A DNA stretch of 13,600 nt from Bryobacterales bacterium. GTDB lineage: Bacteria > Cyanobacteriota > Vampirovibrionia > Obscuribacterales > Obscuribacteraceae. The DNA is taken from the NCBI GenBank assembly GCA_903970295.1, contig CAJCHQ010000884.1, positions 1 to 13,600 on the forward strand. Direction: 5' to 3'. The position numbers and the translations under genes were made by a program. Every line of letters starts with the position of its first letter. Position 1 is the stretch's first letter. Shown in pieces: positions 1 through 8,483 of this stretch. Below the pieces are notes generated by a model. That model worked only from the letters and a program-made list of their open reading frames with translations, ran no database searches and was not told where the DNA came from.

Positions 1-39
1 CCGACGTTAAAGAAAGAAAGACTTTCAAATCGAATCAGC

Positions 40-48
40 AGGAGGTGA
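40..48 (+). promoter_or_regulatory. Strong Shine-Dalgarno site of priA
   Basis: The sequence AGGAGGTGA is a near-complete match to the anti-Shine-Dalgarno end of 16S rRNA. Its GGAGG core lies 7 nt before the ATG at 53. This fixes the priA start at 53, although the protein then carries about 25 residues before the first conserved PriA segment. It is the strongest ribosome binding site in the window. Confidence 0.85.
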
Positions 49-52
49 CACT

Positions 53-2650
53 ATGGCACTATCTTTATACTTGGATGGCAAAACATTGCGTTCGCCACCA
101 GGGTCGCGGAGCTTATTTTTGAGCGGTTTTGTATATGCAAATGTCGTACTGGATCTGGAAGCGCGGGAGCTGAAAGACCGGCTATTCACGTACAAAATAC
201 CGAGTACCTTAGCGGCCGAAGCATTTATCGGGGCTCAAGTTCTGGTGCCGTTTGGCCATCGTGACTTGGTCGGCGGCTTCATCATTTCGCTCGCCGATTC
301 TTGCGAAGCCGGAATCACGATTAAAGAAATAGCTGAAGTAGTCGAGCCGGAGCCGTTTTTCGATAAAAATTATGTCGACTTTCTATACTGGCTGGCTGAC
401 TATTACTGCGCCAGCCTTTCGGATGTGATATCGGCTGCGATACCAGCCAATTTCACACCACGCATCAAAAAAATTGTCGAACTCAGTGACAAACCAGGAG
501 CAATCTCGCTTGCGCATATCAGCGATCCGGCAGCCAAAGCCATTCTCAGCTGCTTGCGTGAATCGAAACATGGAGCTCTGGCAGCGAGTGCGTTAAGACA
601 ACGGTGCAAGCAAAAAGGTCGAATCACCAATGCTCAATTCTACCGAGCGATCGGTTTTCTCAAACAAGAGGGGCAAATCAAAACTACGAGCGAAACTTGG
701 GCGGCGCAGGCACCGAAGCTAATTTCCTCAGTTTTGTGGACGGGCGTAGAGCCGGCCAACAAAAGACAAGAAGAATTGATCGCCGTTTTGCAGAAAAATG
801 GCGGAGCCATGACGATCAAAGATTTCATCGAATCAAGCAAAACCACTCACACCATGATCAAAAAGTTGGCTCAGTCAGGGGTTTTGACGATCAACCAGGA
901 ACAAGACTTCCGCGACCCGCTCGCCCATCTCAAAGGCGCCAATGGCAAGTCAGCTAAAGAATTGCTTTTGACGGACGAACAAACGTCAGTACTGAATATT
1001 CTCAGCCAGGAGCTGGCTGCAAAACTGAGCGGAAAAGAGACAGCCAACCACAACCAACCATGGTTGTTGCACGGAGTTACCGGTTCAGGCAAAACTGAAA
1101 TTTATCTGCGATTGATCGATCAGACATTGCAAGCCGGTCGCACAACCCTGATGCTCGTGCCCGAAATCAGCTTGACGCCTCAACTGGCGCGGCGTTTAAC
1201 TGAGCGCTTCGGAGACAAAGTTTCGGTCTGGCATTCAGCTTTGTCTGACGGAGAAAAATTCGACACCTGGCGGCGCTTGCGCGCCGGCGACGTGAGAGTG
1301 CTGCTTGGCGCTCGCTCAGCCGTTTTAGCTAATCTGCCCGAACTGGGTTTGATCATTCTCGACGAAGAACACGACAGCAGTTACAAACAGAGCAGTCCCA
1401 GTCCCAGGTACAACGCCAAAGACGTGGCCAACGAAAGAGCTCGGCGAGAAGGTTGCATGGTGGTGCTGGGCTCAGCCACGCCCGACGTCGCTACCTACTT
1501 TCGTGCCGTGCAAGAGAAGAGCTTGCTCGAGATGCCCAATCGCGTGTACAAACAGGCGATGCCGGAAGTGACGATCGTCGACATGCGGCAAGAATTTTTG
1601 GCCGGCAACCGCAAAGTATTTTCCAAACTGCTCGAAGATCGGCTCAGCCATTGTCTCGAGAAAGGTGAGCAGGCGATTCTTTTGATGAATCGACGTGGAT
1701 ACGCCAGTCACGTATTCTGTCGAGCCTGCGGCTATGTGGCTCGTTGCCGCAATTGCAGCGTCTCGCTCGTCTTTCACCAGACGCACGGGCATTTTAAAAA
1801 CAGTCAGGATGAATACAACAGCGGATACTTATCCTGCCATCACTGCGGCTTTAGAAGCTCCGCTATTATCGAATGCCCGGCCTGTCAAAGCCCGTTTATT
1901 CGCCAGTTCGGTCTCGGCACACAACGCATAGAATTCGATTTGAAAGAATTATTTCCCCAAGCGAGAGTGCTCCGGCTCGATTCTGACATAGCCATGCGAA
2001 AAGGCTCACATGAAGAGGTTCTGCATGGCTTCGCTCAGGGTCAGGCAGACGTTTTGATTGGTACGCAGATGGTGGCTAAAGGGCTAGACATCGCCAATGT
2101 CAGCCTGGTTGGCGTAATGGCCGCAGACGCTTCTTTCAACGTGCCTGACTATCGGGCCATGGAGAGAGGCTTCCAGCTTCTCACCCAGGTCGCCGGTCGC
2201 GCCGGTCGCGGTGACCGCGAAGGCAAAGTAGTCTTGCAAACATACGACACCAACATGCCGGTTTTGCAATGGGCGAAAGTGCACGACTACCATCGCTTCG
2301 TCGAAGAAGAGTTGGCTGCCCGTAAGGGCTTCAGCTACCCGCCTTTTAGCCAGCTTTTGCGGATTGTCGTGTCTGGCATCGACCATCTGGAAGTAGAGCG
2401 AGAATGCGACATGCTGGCTGAGGAGATCTGTAAACACCTGGAAGATACCTTTCCCGAGGAGGTAATTCAGGTATTGGGGCCCGCGCCCTGCCTGCTCGAG
2501 CGCTTGCGGGGCAAATTCAGATTCCATCTACTTATAAAAAACTTTGCTGGTGAGAAGGGGCAAACAGCCCTAACCGATTTTCTCAGGCGTAAACGCTTGC
2601 CTGACGGGCTGGTAATGGCAGTCGATGTTGATGCCCTGGACCTGATGTGA
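53..2650 (+). CDS. priA: Primosomal protein N' (PriA), replication-restart DNA helicase
   Basis: PriA recognises stalled or collapsed replication forks in the cytoplasm and reloads the replicative helicase; it is a 3'-to-5' superfamily 2 helicase. The 865-residue product shows the family order. The N-terminal 3'-end-binding domain begins near residue 27 (YANVVLDL). Walker A GVTGSGKT is at 341-348, the DEEH box at 437-440 and LGSATP follows. Eight zinc-binding cysteines lie in four CxxC pairs between 556 and 611. Motifs V and VI (GTQMVAKG, QVAGRAGRG) and the C-terminal domain complete it. It is longer than most PriA (about 730-800) because of a roughly 25-residue N-terminal extension, a long linker before the helicase core and about 12 extra residues between the second and third cysteine pairs. 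ATG start with an excellent ribosome binding site. All catalytic motifs are intact; identification is secure. Confidence 0.98.
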   Translation: MALSLYLDGKTLRSPPGSRSLFLSGFVYANVVLDLEARELKDRLFTYKIPSTLAAEAFIGAQVLVPFGHRDLVGGFIISLADSCEAGITIKEIAEVVEPEPFFDKNYVDFLYWLADYYCASLSDVISAAIPANFTPRIKKIVELSDKPGAISLAHISDPAAKAILSCLRESKHGALAASALRQRCKQKGRITNAQFYRAIGFLKQEGQIKTTSETWAAQAPKLISSVLWTGVEPANKRQEELIAVLQKNGGAMTIKDFIESSKTTHTMIKKLAQSGVLTINQEQDFRDPLAHLKGANGKSAKELLLTDEQTSVLNILSQELAAKLSGKETANHNQPWLLHGVTGSGKTEIYLRLIDQTLQAGRTTLMLVPEISLTPQLARRLTERFGDKVSVWHSALSDGEKFDTWRRLRAGDVRVLLGARSAVLANLPELGLIILDEEHDSSYKQSSPSPRYNAKDVANERARREGCMVVLGSATPDVATYFRAVQEKSLLEMPNRVYKQAMPEVTIVDMRQEFLAGNRKVFSKLLEDRLSHCLEKGEQAILLMNRRGYASHVFCRACGYVARCRNCSVSLVFHQTHGHFKNSQDEYNSGYLSCHHCGFRSSAIIECPACQSPFIRQFGLGTQRIEFDLKELFPQARVLRLDSDIAMRKGSHEEVLHGFAQGQADVLIGTQMVAKGLDIANVSLVGVMAADASFNVPDYRAMERGFQLLTQVAGRAGRGDREGKVVLQTYDTNMPVLQWAKVHDYHRFVEEELAARKGFSYPPFSQLLRIVVSGIDHLEVERECDMLAEEICKHLEDTFPEEVIQVLGPAPCLLERLRGKFRFHLLIKNFAGEKGQTALTDFLRRKRLPDGLVMAVDVDALDLM

Positions 2651-2682
2651 GGATGAAATCCTGAGCGCATGAAAGATGTGGC

Positions 2683-2712
2683 CTGGCAACTTTAGGCGTT
2701 AGTCGCTAGAAT
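2683..2712 (+). promoter_or_regulatory. Possible sigma-70 promoter for the waaA-lpxK-glycosyltransferase operon
   Basis: CTGGCA (2683-2688, 4 of 6 to the -35 consensus) is followed after 18 nt by TAGAAT (2707-2712, 5 of 6 to the -10 consensus). A start near 2719 would leave a leader of about 47 nt before the TTG of waaA. The 115-nt gap after priA is the only space in this block that could hold a promoter. The match is weak, and read-through from priA is an alternative. I saw no hairpin followed by a T-run here. Confidence 0.25.
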
Positions 2713-2765
2713 TTCGAGGTTTCAAAGTAGGGTCTATATCCTAATCCATTGGCATTGGCGAAGTT

Positions 2766-4142
2766 TTGCTCATATTTTTCTACTACTGCCTGACGAGCAT
2801 CATCGTGCTTCTATTAACACCGATTTTGCTCTTTCGAGCCAAATCTCGAGCTGGTTTGCCGCAAAAGCTAGGGGCCGTACCCGCCGATTTACAAATTGAC
2901 GGGCAGAGTATTTGGTTTCACGCAGTTTCGGTGGGCGAATTCAATGCCATTCGTCCACTCCTGGAAGAATTTCACAGACAGAACCCCGGGATCAAAGTAG
3001 TGGTGTCGACAACGACAGCCACGGGTCAAAAGCTGGCAAAAGAAAAAGTCGGTGCCTGGGCTTCGGTTGTTTATCTGCCTTTCGACTGCATTTGGGCATT
3101 GCGACCATGGCTTGACCGGGTCAACCCCAGTCTTTTCGTAATCGCTGAAACAGAAATTTGGCCAGGACTGACTGATCAATGCACGAGCCGTTCGATTCCG
3201 ATTCTGATCGTCAACGGTCGTATTTCGCCCCGCTCTTTCAAGTCATACTACCGCTTTAGAGCATTCTTTCGATTAGTGATCGAGCAATTCAAATGTATCG
3301 GCACCCAAACTGAAGAAGAAGCCGAGCGCTACAGAAAAATTCTTGGCACAAGGCGAGTCCCCGATCAAATTCAGGTATTAGGCAATCTCAAATTCGATGG
3401 ACTGAAGCCTGCAGCACCAGAAATTGTCACGAGTCTTCGCCAGCAATTGAACCTGCCGGCTGACGCTAAGGTAATTGTGGGCGGCTCCACTCACGAAGGA
3501 GAAGAGCTGGCTCTGATTCAGTCATTCTCGAAACTGCAACAAACGTTTCCGACCCTTAAGTTGATTCTGGTGCCCAGGCACCCCGAGCGTTTTAATGAAG
3601 TGGCCGAGCTGATTGGCAAGTCTGGTTTGAGTTATGCTCGTTTCAGTCTCAATCAATCATTCGCTGCCGGCAAAGACATCTTGCTCCTCGACGCCATCGG
3701 ACATTTGCTGGAATTCTACTCGCTCGCTAGTGTCGCCTTTGTCGGCGGCACCATCTATCCTCTGGGTGGCCACAATCTGATGGAACCCTATGCAGATAAA
3801 GTTCCTGTCGTCTGTGGACCACATCTGGAAAAAATCAAAGATGTCGCCAATGCACTTACAGCACGACAAGCGTTGACAAAAGTGGCTGATGCAGCGGAGT
3901 TGACTGTCGCTCTGAATTTATTGCTTTCTCAACCGCGCCTGGCAGAAGAAATGGGAAGCCGCGGACACCAATTGATCATTGAGAGCAGTGGCGCCACATC
4001 GAGGGCATTGACTCTAATCGATAAAATTCTCGCCTCTTCAACAGCCTCTCAAAGACCGGGCAAAAAGGAGAGCGCGTTAAATCGAACCTCGGTCGAGAAA
4101 TCGAAAACTGACAAAGCACCGGTCAAAAGCGGAGGCTTGTGA
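2766..4142 (+). CDS. waaA: 3-deoxy-D-manno-octulosonic acid (Kdo) transferase WaaA/KdtA
   Basis: WaaA (GT30 family) moves Kdo from CMP-Kdo onto lipid IVA at the cytoplasmic face of the inner membrane, the first step of LPS core assembly. The 458-residue product starts with one hydrophobic anchor (about 3-22). HAVSVGE follows, whose Glu58 matches the family's catalytic base, then TTTATGQ, an ETEIWPGL segment and the C-terminal nucleotide-sugar fold with GGSTHEGEE, LVPRHPERF and GGTIYPLGGHNLMEP. The start is TTG at 2766; the frame is open upstream only to a stop at 2742 and offers no ATG or GTG. The ribosome binding site is weak. A basic, Lys/Ser-rich tail of about 35 residues (424-458) exceeds the usual end of the family and has no recognisable motif. 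It is followed 3 nt later by lpxK, a common pairing in LPS-making bacteria. Confidence 0.96.
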   Translation: MLIFFYYCLTSIIVLLLTPILLFRAKSRAGLPQKLGAVPADLQIDGQSIWFHAVSVGEFNAIRPLLEEFHRQNPGIKVVVSTTTATGQKLAKEKVGAWASVVYLPFDCIWALRPWLDRVNPSLFVIAETEIWPGLTDQCTSRSIPILIVNGRISPRSFKSYYRFRAFFRLVIEQFKCIGTQTEEEAERYRKILGTRRVPDQIQVLGNLKFDGLKPAAPEIVTSLRQQLNLPADAKVIVGGSTHEGEELALIQSFSKLQQTFPTLKLILVPRHPERFNEVAELIGKSGLSYARFSLNQSFAAGKDILLLDAIGHLLEFYSLASVAFVGGTIYPLGGHNLMEPYADKVPVVCGPHLEKIKDVANALTARQALTKVADAAELTVALNLLLSQPRLAEEMGSRGHQLIIESSGATSRALTLIDKILASSTASQRPGKKESALNRTSVEKSKTDKAPVKSGGL

Positions 4143-4145
4143 AAA

Positions 4146-5252
4146 ATGAGCATCAATAAGCCAACTTTAGCCGGAAAAGCTCTACGTCTAGCCCTGCAGC
4201 CGGCAGCTCTTGTTTACGGATTGGGTACATACATGCGCCTGAGCGCCTATGCCAGAGAGGTGATCAAACAAACGCGAACATCGGTGCCTTTGCTCAGCAT
4301 AGGTAACATCACCTGTGGTGGCACTGGAAAAACCCCCCTGGTGATAGACATCGCAAGTAAATTGAGCAGAGCCGGCTACAAGCCGGCAATTCTAAGTCGT
4401 GGATACAAAAGACAGTCGTCGGCACCATACGTCGTAGTTTCAGACGGCGCGAAAATTTTGGCCTCTTGCCAAAACGCTGGTGACGAGCCCTTCTTGATTG
4501 CCACAAAATGCCCAGGTGCAGTTGTGATCGTCGGCAGCAAGCGTAAGCTCACAGCTCGCATCGCCATTGACGAATACTCTTGCGATGTAATCTTGCTCGA
4601 CGACGGATTCCAACATCTGGCTCTAGCCAGGGACCTGGATCTTGTCTTAATCGACTACAACGAGGATCCTGAACGCGATGCGCTCTTGCCGGCAGGCAGA
4701 TTACGAGAGCCGGCTGCCGCTCTAGCACGGGCAAGTGCCGTGGTGATCACCAAAGTACCGGTCAATCCAGACCAAAAATATCTGAAAAAGCTCGGGGATT
4801 TCTTGCACAAACACGCACCCGAAGCGGCAATCGGCATGGTCAGATTTCAGGCAGACCACCTGGTTTGCCTGGAAAGGAATGCAGAAGGCATCCGTCCTGA
4901 GCCGAATGCCAATTTGCAGCACAAACGCATATTTGCATTTTGCGCATTAGCAAAACCGCAAACGTTCTTCCAATCACTGGCTCAGCTCGATGCATCAGTA
5001 ACTGGTACCCGTGCGTTCGCGGATCATCATTGGTATACAGAAAACGATCTTCGCAGGTTGGAAGAAGAAGCCCGAAGCCTTTCTTGCGATGCACTTGTGA
5101 CCACCGAAAAAGATCTGGTCAAGCTCGTCCAATTTCGCGAGCAGCTCACGATGCCAATTTTCGCAACCAGTCTTTCGACAAACTGGGTCAGTGGCATGCC
5201 GGCGTATTTAGAACAACTTTTAGCGGCTAGTCTCTCCCTGCCCAATGGCTAA
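4146..5252 (+). CDS. lpxK: Tetraacyldisaccharide 4'-kinase LpxK (lipid A 4'-kinase)
   Basis: LpxK phosphorylates the 4' position of the tetraacyldisaccharide 1-phosphate to give lipid IVA, which is the substrate of WaaA encoded just upstream. The 368-residue product shows an N-terminal membrane-associated helix (about 8-32). The P-loop is SIGNITCGGTGKTP at 51-64, LSRGYKR is at 83-89, GDEP at 112-115 and DDGFQH at 152-157, the family's signature segment. The GRLREP element and a C-terminal H-W-Y/T-x2-D-L region follow. Length is normal for the family (about 320-370). ATG start with GGAGG at 4131-4135, inside the end of waaA and 10 nt before the start. The last 8 nt overlap the next gene (ATGGCTAA), which implies translational coupling. 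Confidence 0.96.
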   Translation: MSINKPTLAGKALRLALQPAALVYGLGTYMRLSAYAREVIKQTRTSVPLLSIGNITCGGTGKTPLVIDIASKLSRAGYKPAILSRGYKRQSSAPYVVVSDGAKILASCQNAGDEPFLIATKCPGAVVIVGSKRKLTARIAIDEYSCDVILLDDGFQHLALARDLDLVLIDYNEDPERDALLPAGRLREPAAALARASAVVITKVPVNPDQKYLKKLGDFLHKHAPEAAIGMVRFQADHLVCLERNAEGIRPEPNANLQHKRIFAFCALAKPQTFFQSLAQLDASVTGTRAFADHHWYTENDLRRLEEEARSLSCDALVTTEKDLVKLVQFREQLTMPIFATSLSTNWVSGMPAYLEQLLAASLSLPNG

Positions 5253-6390
5253 AACTCAACCACCAGCTAAAAGAATTCTTGTCATCCGGTATCGCTTCAT
5301 CGGCGATACCATTCTCACGGTGCCTTTTTTACGCAATCTTCGCCGCGCCTATCCCGACGCTCAAATCGACGTCCTTGTTGGTCCTCAAAGCGGCGAGGTC
5401 TTGAACGGTTGCCCCTATACCAACAATTTGATCGTTTTCGACACCACTCGTTTTCATAAATACGACAGTGGGGCCGGTGACAAAAAGAGTTTCTGGCACT
5501 ATGTTTTTGCTTTGAGAAAATCGCAATACGATCTCGCTTTCGTCCTGAAACGGTCCTGGTCTTCGGCACTGTTAGCGCTTCTGATTGGCACCCGCTATCG
5601 GGTCGGATATGCCACTGAGGGTCGCCAAATTCTGCTCACGCATTCAGTGCCTTTCAAAACAGATATGCATGAAGTCGACTCGACACTAACTGTGCTCGAA
5701 TCGGCCTCGATCCCGATTCACGATCGTTATCTCGAAGCCTTCATCAATGCCGATGAGCAGAGGCAAATTGCCGCTTACATTCCGGCAGAGACGCGCAATC
5801 AAAATCGGGTTCTCATCCATGCGGCGGCTGCCCATCCTGACAAACTCTATCCTCTCGAATCATGGGCCAAAGTAGTGCGTGAGCTGCACGAAAAGCATGG
5901 ATTCATCCCATTTTTCACCGGTGCCTCGCAAGACTTCCAACTTTACGAGGAGTTGCAGCAAATGTCGGGAATCAAAGGCATCAATCTAGCCGGCAAACTT
6001 TCTCTGCGCTTGAGCATGGCGCTGTACAGTAATCTCCATCTGGCAGTCTGCACTGATTCTGGTCCGGCGCATCTGGCAGCTGCGGCCGGTATTCCCACAG
6101 TCTCTTTGTTCGGGCCGACCGACCCAATCAGATGGCAGCCATATCAGGCATTAGCAAAAGCCCAACAGGAAGAGATTGAGCAATCGGGCTACCGCGACGC
6201 CAGCCGAAAACAAATTATCACCAATCTCGCCGTTTACGATCAAAGCTTGCCGTGCCGCCCTTGCAATTATCACAAGACCTGCGCCAATCGCGAATGTCTG
6301 ACCGAATTGTCAGCGGAAATCGTCGTCCAAAAAGCAATCAGCTTATTCTTCCAACAGCGTTCGACGGATCAAGTCGCCACTCCAGGCTGA
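5245..6390 (+). CDS. Glycosyltransferase family 9, ADP-heptose:LPS heptosyltransferase-like (WaaC/WaaF type)
   Basis: Family 9 enzymes transfer heptose from ADP-heptose onto the LPS inner core. The 381-residue product has the N-terminal GT-B signature (ILVIRYRFIGDTILTVPFLR, about 11-30) and the acceptor-side fold. The diagnostic C-terminal nucleotide-sugar motif is CTDSGPAHLA at 269-278, followed by LFGPTDP. Near the end is a four-cysteine cluster (C337, C340, C346, C351) of the PCxPC-type tail seen in many heptosyltransferases. It starts at an ATG overlapping the lpxK stop by 8 nt with no clear ribosome binding site, so it is probably translated by coupling. Placement after waaA and lpxK supports a role in the LPS core. 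Whether it adds the first or second heptose, or another sugar, cannot be told from sequence, so I give no symbol. Confidence 0.9.
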   Translation: MAKTQPPAKRILVIRYRFIGDTILTVPFLRNLRRAYPDAQIDVLVGPQSGEVLNGCPYTNNLIVFDTTRFHKYDSGAGDKKSFWHYVFALRKSQYDLAFVLKRSWSSALLALLIGTRYRVGYATEGRQILLTHSVPFKTDMHEVDSTLTVLESASIPIHDRYLEAFINADEQRQIAAYIPAETRNQNRVLIHAAAAHPDKLYPLESWAKVVRELHEKHGFIPFFTGASQDFQLYEELQQMSGIKGINLAGKLSLRLSMALYSNLHLAVCTDSGPAHLAAAAGIPTVSLFGPTDPIRWQPYQALAKAQQEEIEQSGYRDASRKQIITNLAVYDQSLPCRPCNYHKTCANRECLTELSAEIVVQKAISLFFQQRSTDQVATPG

Positions 6391-8445
6391 TCATTTGCGC
6401 TCGCCCAATACCGGCAAGTCGTTACCGGCTGGAGCATCGATCGGTTCATCGCCACCCTGAACAGCGCCTGCGTATGCATCCGAGCGCGCCCACCGACCAG
6501 TAGAAGCGTCGGCAAATCTGGACTTGACTGCTTCTGCCTCGTCGGGTCGATCGAGGGCGACAAGTACATTGCAGTAATTCATCATCAAATTGAAAACGGC
6601 GGGGTGTTGATTGCCCAGGCTTCTTGCCCGCAAAGGCAACGACCGCTTATACATGCCCTCTGCTAATTGGAGCTTGCCCTGAGCGTGATACAGCATGGCC
6701 AAATTATTTGCCACCACGCCGACATCATCATGTTCAGGACCAAGAACAGTTTCGTAGATATTGAAACAGCGCTTGGTCAGCTGCTCCGCCTGGTCGAATT
6801 TGCCTTGTTTCCAATAAGCAGCCGCCAATCCTTCGAGTGAGATCGGCAAACGTGGGTCGTGACCGGTAAATGATTGCGCCTCTCTGATTGCGTCCTGCCA
6901 GAGTTTTTCAGCCCTGACAAAGTCGCCAGCATCTACTGCATCGGAGGCCTGGGCACGCAAGTCGGTCCAGCGGTCCACAGCGGCAGGCTGCGCATTTGCT
7001 TGAACAGGCGCCTGCGCTTCAGCCATTGGTGTTTCAGCGGAAGTGGCAGCCTGATCGGCGGCAGGCGACTGGGGCGCGGCAGAAGCAGCGTGATCCGATA
7101 TGTCACCAAATTCCGAAATGAATTGTTCGGCTATGTGTGAGGCAGACACAGTTTTTGGTGCCTCCTGCGGCACCGGCTCCGGTATCCACTGTGGCGCTGC
7201 TTCCTCTTGCGGTTGTTCTGCCTCTGGCGACGACCATTGTGTGGGTGCAGGTTCGCCAGGTTGCTCGGGTTGCGTCCACGCGGGAGGCGCTGGCTCAGGG
7301 ACGGGCGGCGCCCATTGCGCTGGTGCTTGTTGCTGTGGCGCGGGCTGCGTCCATTGCGGTTGTACTTCTTGCGCAGGCTCCTGTTGTGTCCATTGCGGTT
7401 GTACTTGTTGCGCAGGCTCCTGTTGTGTCCATTGCGCTTGTACTTCTTGCGCAGGCTCCTGTTGTGTCCATTGCGGTTGTACTTCTTGCGCTGGCTCCTG
7501 CTGTGTCCATTGCGGCTGTGCTTGTTGGGCAGGCTCCTGCTGTGCCCATTGCGGTTGTACTTGTTGGGCAGGCTCCTGCTGCGCCCATTGCGGCTGTGCT
7601 TGTTGCGCAGGCTGCTGCTGCGCCCATTGCGGTGGCACTTGTTGCGCAGGCTGCTGCTGCGCCCATTGCGGCTGCGCTTGTTGGGCAGGCGCTGGCTGTG
7701 CCCATTGCGGTGGCACTTGTTGGTCAGGCCCCGGCGGGTTCCATTGAGGCTGCACTTGCTCAGTCACGGGTGCAGTCCATTGAGGCTGCACCGGCTCAGG
7801 CGCTTGTGCCCCTTGTTCGGCGGCATTAGCGGTTGCCCAGGGCGAAACTGGCGCAGGCGCTTGTTCCAAAAATGGCAATTCGTCTAATTCTTCGCCGGCT
7901 GCCGCGGTTAGATTATCGGCGGTATTGGTTTGCAGCGCTTCAAATTGACCCGACTGCGTGAGATTGCCGTGAGTCAAAGCTTCGCTTCGCATCTGGTCGG
8001 CTTCGGCTAATCGCCCGATTACGCGCAGCAAATCCGAGTAATTGGTAAGTATAGCGATCACGTCTGGATGGTCCGAACCAAGCAGCTTGCTCATAATTTC
8101 GAGAGCTTTCTTGTACATCGGTTCAGCTTCGGAATATTTGCCCTGAAAATGGAAGAGCATTGCCAAGTTGTTGCAAACCACTGCCACATCCTGGTGCTCC
8201 GGTCCGCGAGTGACCTGGAAGATCTCCAAAGTGTGCTTGACCAGCACTTCTGCTTCGTAAAACTTGCCCTGATGCCAGAGGGCTTCGGCTAAGCCTTCCA
8301 GGGTGATGCTCACCCGGGCATCGTATTTTTTGAAGGAACGAGCCTTCTGGTAGGCCGCCCGCCAAATTACCTCGGCAGCCGGATAATCGCCTTCTTTAAG
8401 GGCCGCCTCACCGGCAGATTGATATTGTTCCCAATCAGCGTCCAA
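6391..8445 (-). CDS. TPR-PQW-TPR protein: two homologous TPR modules joined by a Pro/Gln/Trp repeat linker
   Basis: I do not recognise a named family for the whole 684-residue protein. Residues 1-155 and about 493-640 are two collinear tetratricopeptide modules of the kinesin-light-chain type. They share landmarks in the same order: GDY/GDF, SLEGLA/TLEGLA, xQGKF, GPEHxDV, NNLAML, xHPxV. This indicates internal duplication. Between them is a low-complexity Pro/Gln/Ala/Glu linker with a Trp about every 13 residues (residues 221-420). No Lys or Arg occurs from residue 154 to 430, so the linker is strongly acidic and probably disordered. There is no signal peptide or membrane segment, so a cytoplasmic protein-binding scaffold is the most that can be inferred. 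The start is TTG at 8445; the frame is closed upstream at 8479 and has no ATG there. Its stop abuts the stop of the convergent glycosyltransferase with no bases between. Confidence 0.85.
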   Translation of the reverse strand: MDADWEQYQSAGEAALKEGDYPAAEVIWRAAYQKARSFKKYDARVSITLEGLAEALWHQGKFYEAEVLVKHTLEIFQVTRGPEHQDVAVVCNNLAMLFHFQGKYSEAEPMYKKALEIMSKLLGSDHPDVIAILTNYSDLLRVIGRLAEADQMRSEALTHGNLTQSGQFEALQTNTADNLTAAAGEELDELPFLEQAPAPVSPWATANAAEQGAQAPEPVQPQWTAPVTEQVQPQWNPPGPDQQVPPQWAQPAPAQQAQPQWAQQQPAQQVPPQWAQQQPAQQAQPQWAQQEPAQQVQPQWAQQEPAQQAQPQWTQQEPAQEVQPQWTQQEPAQEVQAQWTQQEPAQQVQPQWTQQEPAQEVQPQWTQPAPQQQAPAQWAPPVPEPAPPAWTQPEQPGEPAPTQWSSPEAEQPQEEAAPQWIPEPVPQEAPKTVSASHIAEQFISEFGDISDHAASAAPQSPAADQAATSAETPMAEAQAPVQANAQPAAVDRWTDLRAQASDAVDAGDFVRAEKLWQDAIREAQSFTGHDPRLPISLEGLAAAYWKQGKFDQAEQLTKRCFNIYETVLGPEHDDVGVVANNLAMLYHAQGKLQLAEGMYKRSLPLRARSLGNQHPAVFNLMMNYCNVLVALDRPDEAEAVKSRFADASTGRWARSDAYAGAVQGGDEPIDAPAGNDLPVLGERK
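7321..7749 (-). repeat. Tandem array of eleven 39-bp units coding for 13-residue PQW repeats
   Basis: The CCA (Trp in the coding strand) recurs with exact 39-bp spacing at 7741, 7702, 7663, 7624, 7585, 7546, 7507, 7468, 7429, 7390, 7351 and 7312. This gives eleven full units (residues 233-375) with consensus P-Q-W-(A/T)-Q-Q-(E/Q)-P-A-Q-(Q/E)-(V/A)-(Q/P). Units at 7351-7506 differ by only a few bases, while those toward both edges diverge. Looser PQW-like motifs continue on both sides with irregular spacing (residues 221 to 420). There are no spacers between units, so this is a coding minisatellite and not a CRISPR array. Confidence 0.97.
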
Positions 8446-8483
8446 AAGACTATCAGCCCCACGTAGTAAACCAATACCTTATT

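Noticed and set aside
2084..2527. 147-residue minus-strand open frame inside priA
   Set aside because: It lies entirely over the conserved helicase motifs of priA and shows no recognisable domain; it is a shadow frame.
7100..7747. Long + strand open frame rich in Cys and Gly (repeated CAHCGC-like units), plus two other open + frames over the same region
   Set aside because: They are antisense to the 39-bp array. A unit length divisible by three with no stop in any frame keeps all frames open, and none has a domain, ribosome binding site or start context. The minus frame continues into recognisable TPR modules on both sides.
7312..7749. Regular 39-bp repeats suggestive of a CRISPR array
   Set aside because: The units are contiguous with no unique spacers and are translated as part of a protein; no cas genes are near.
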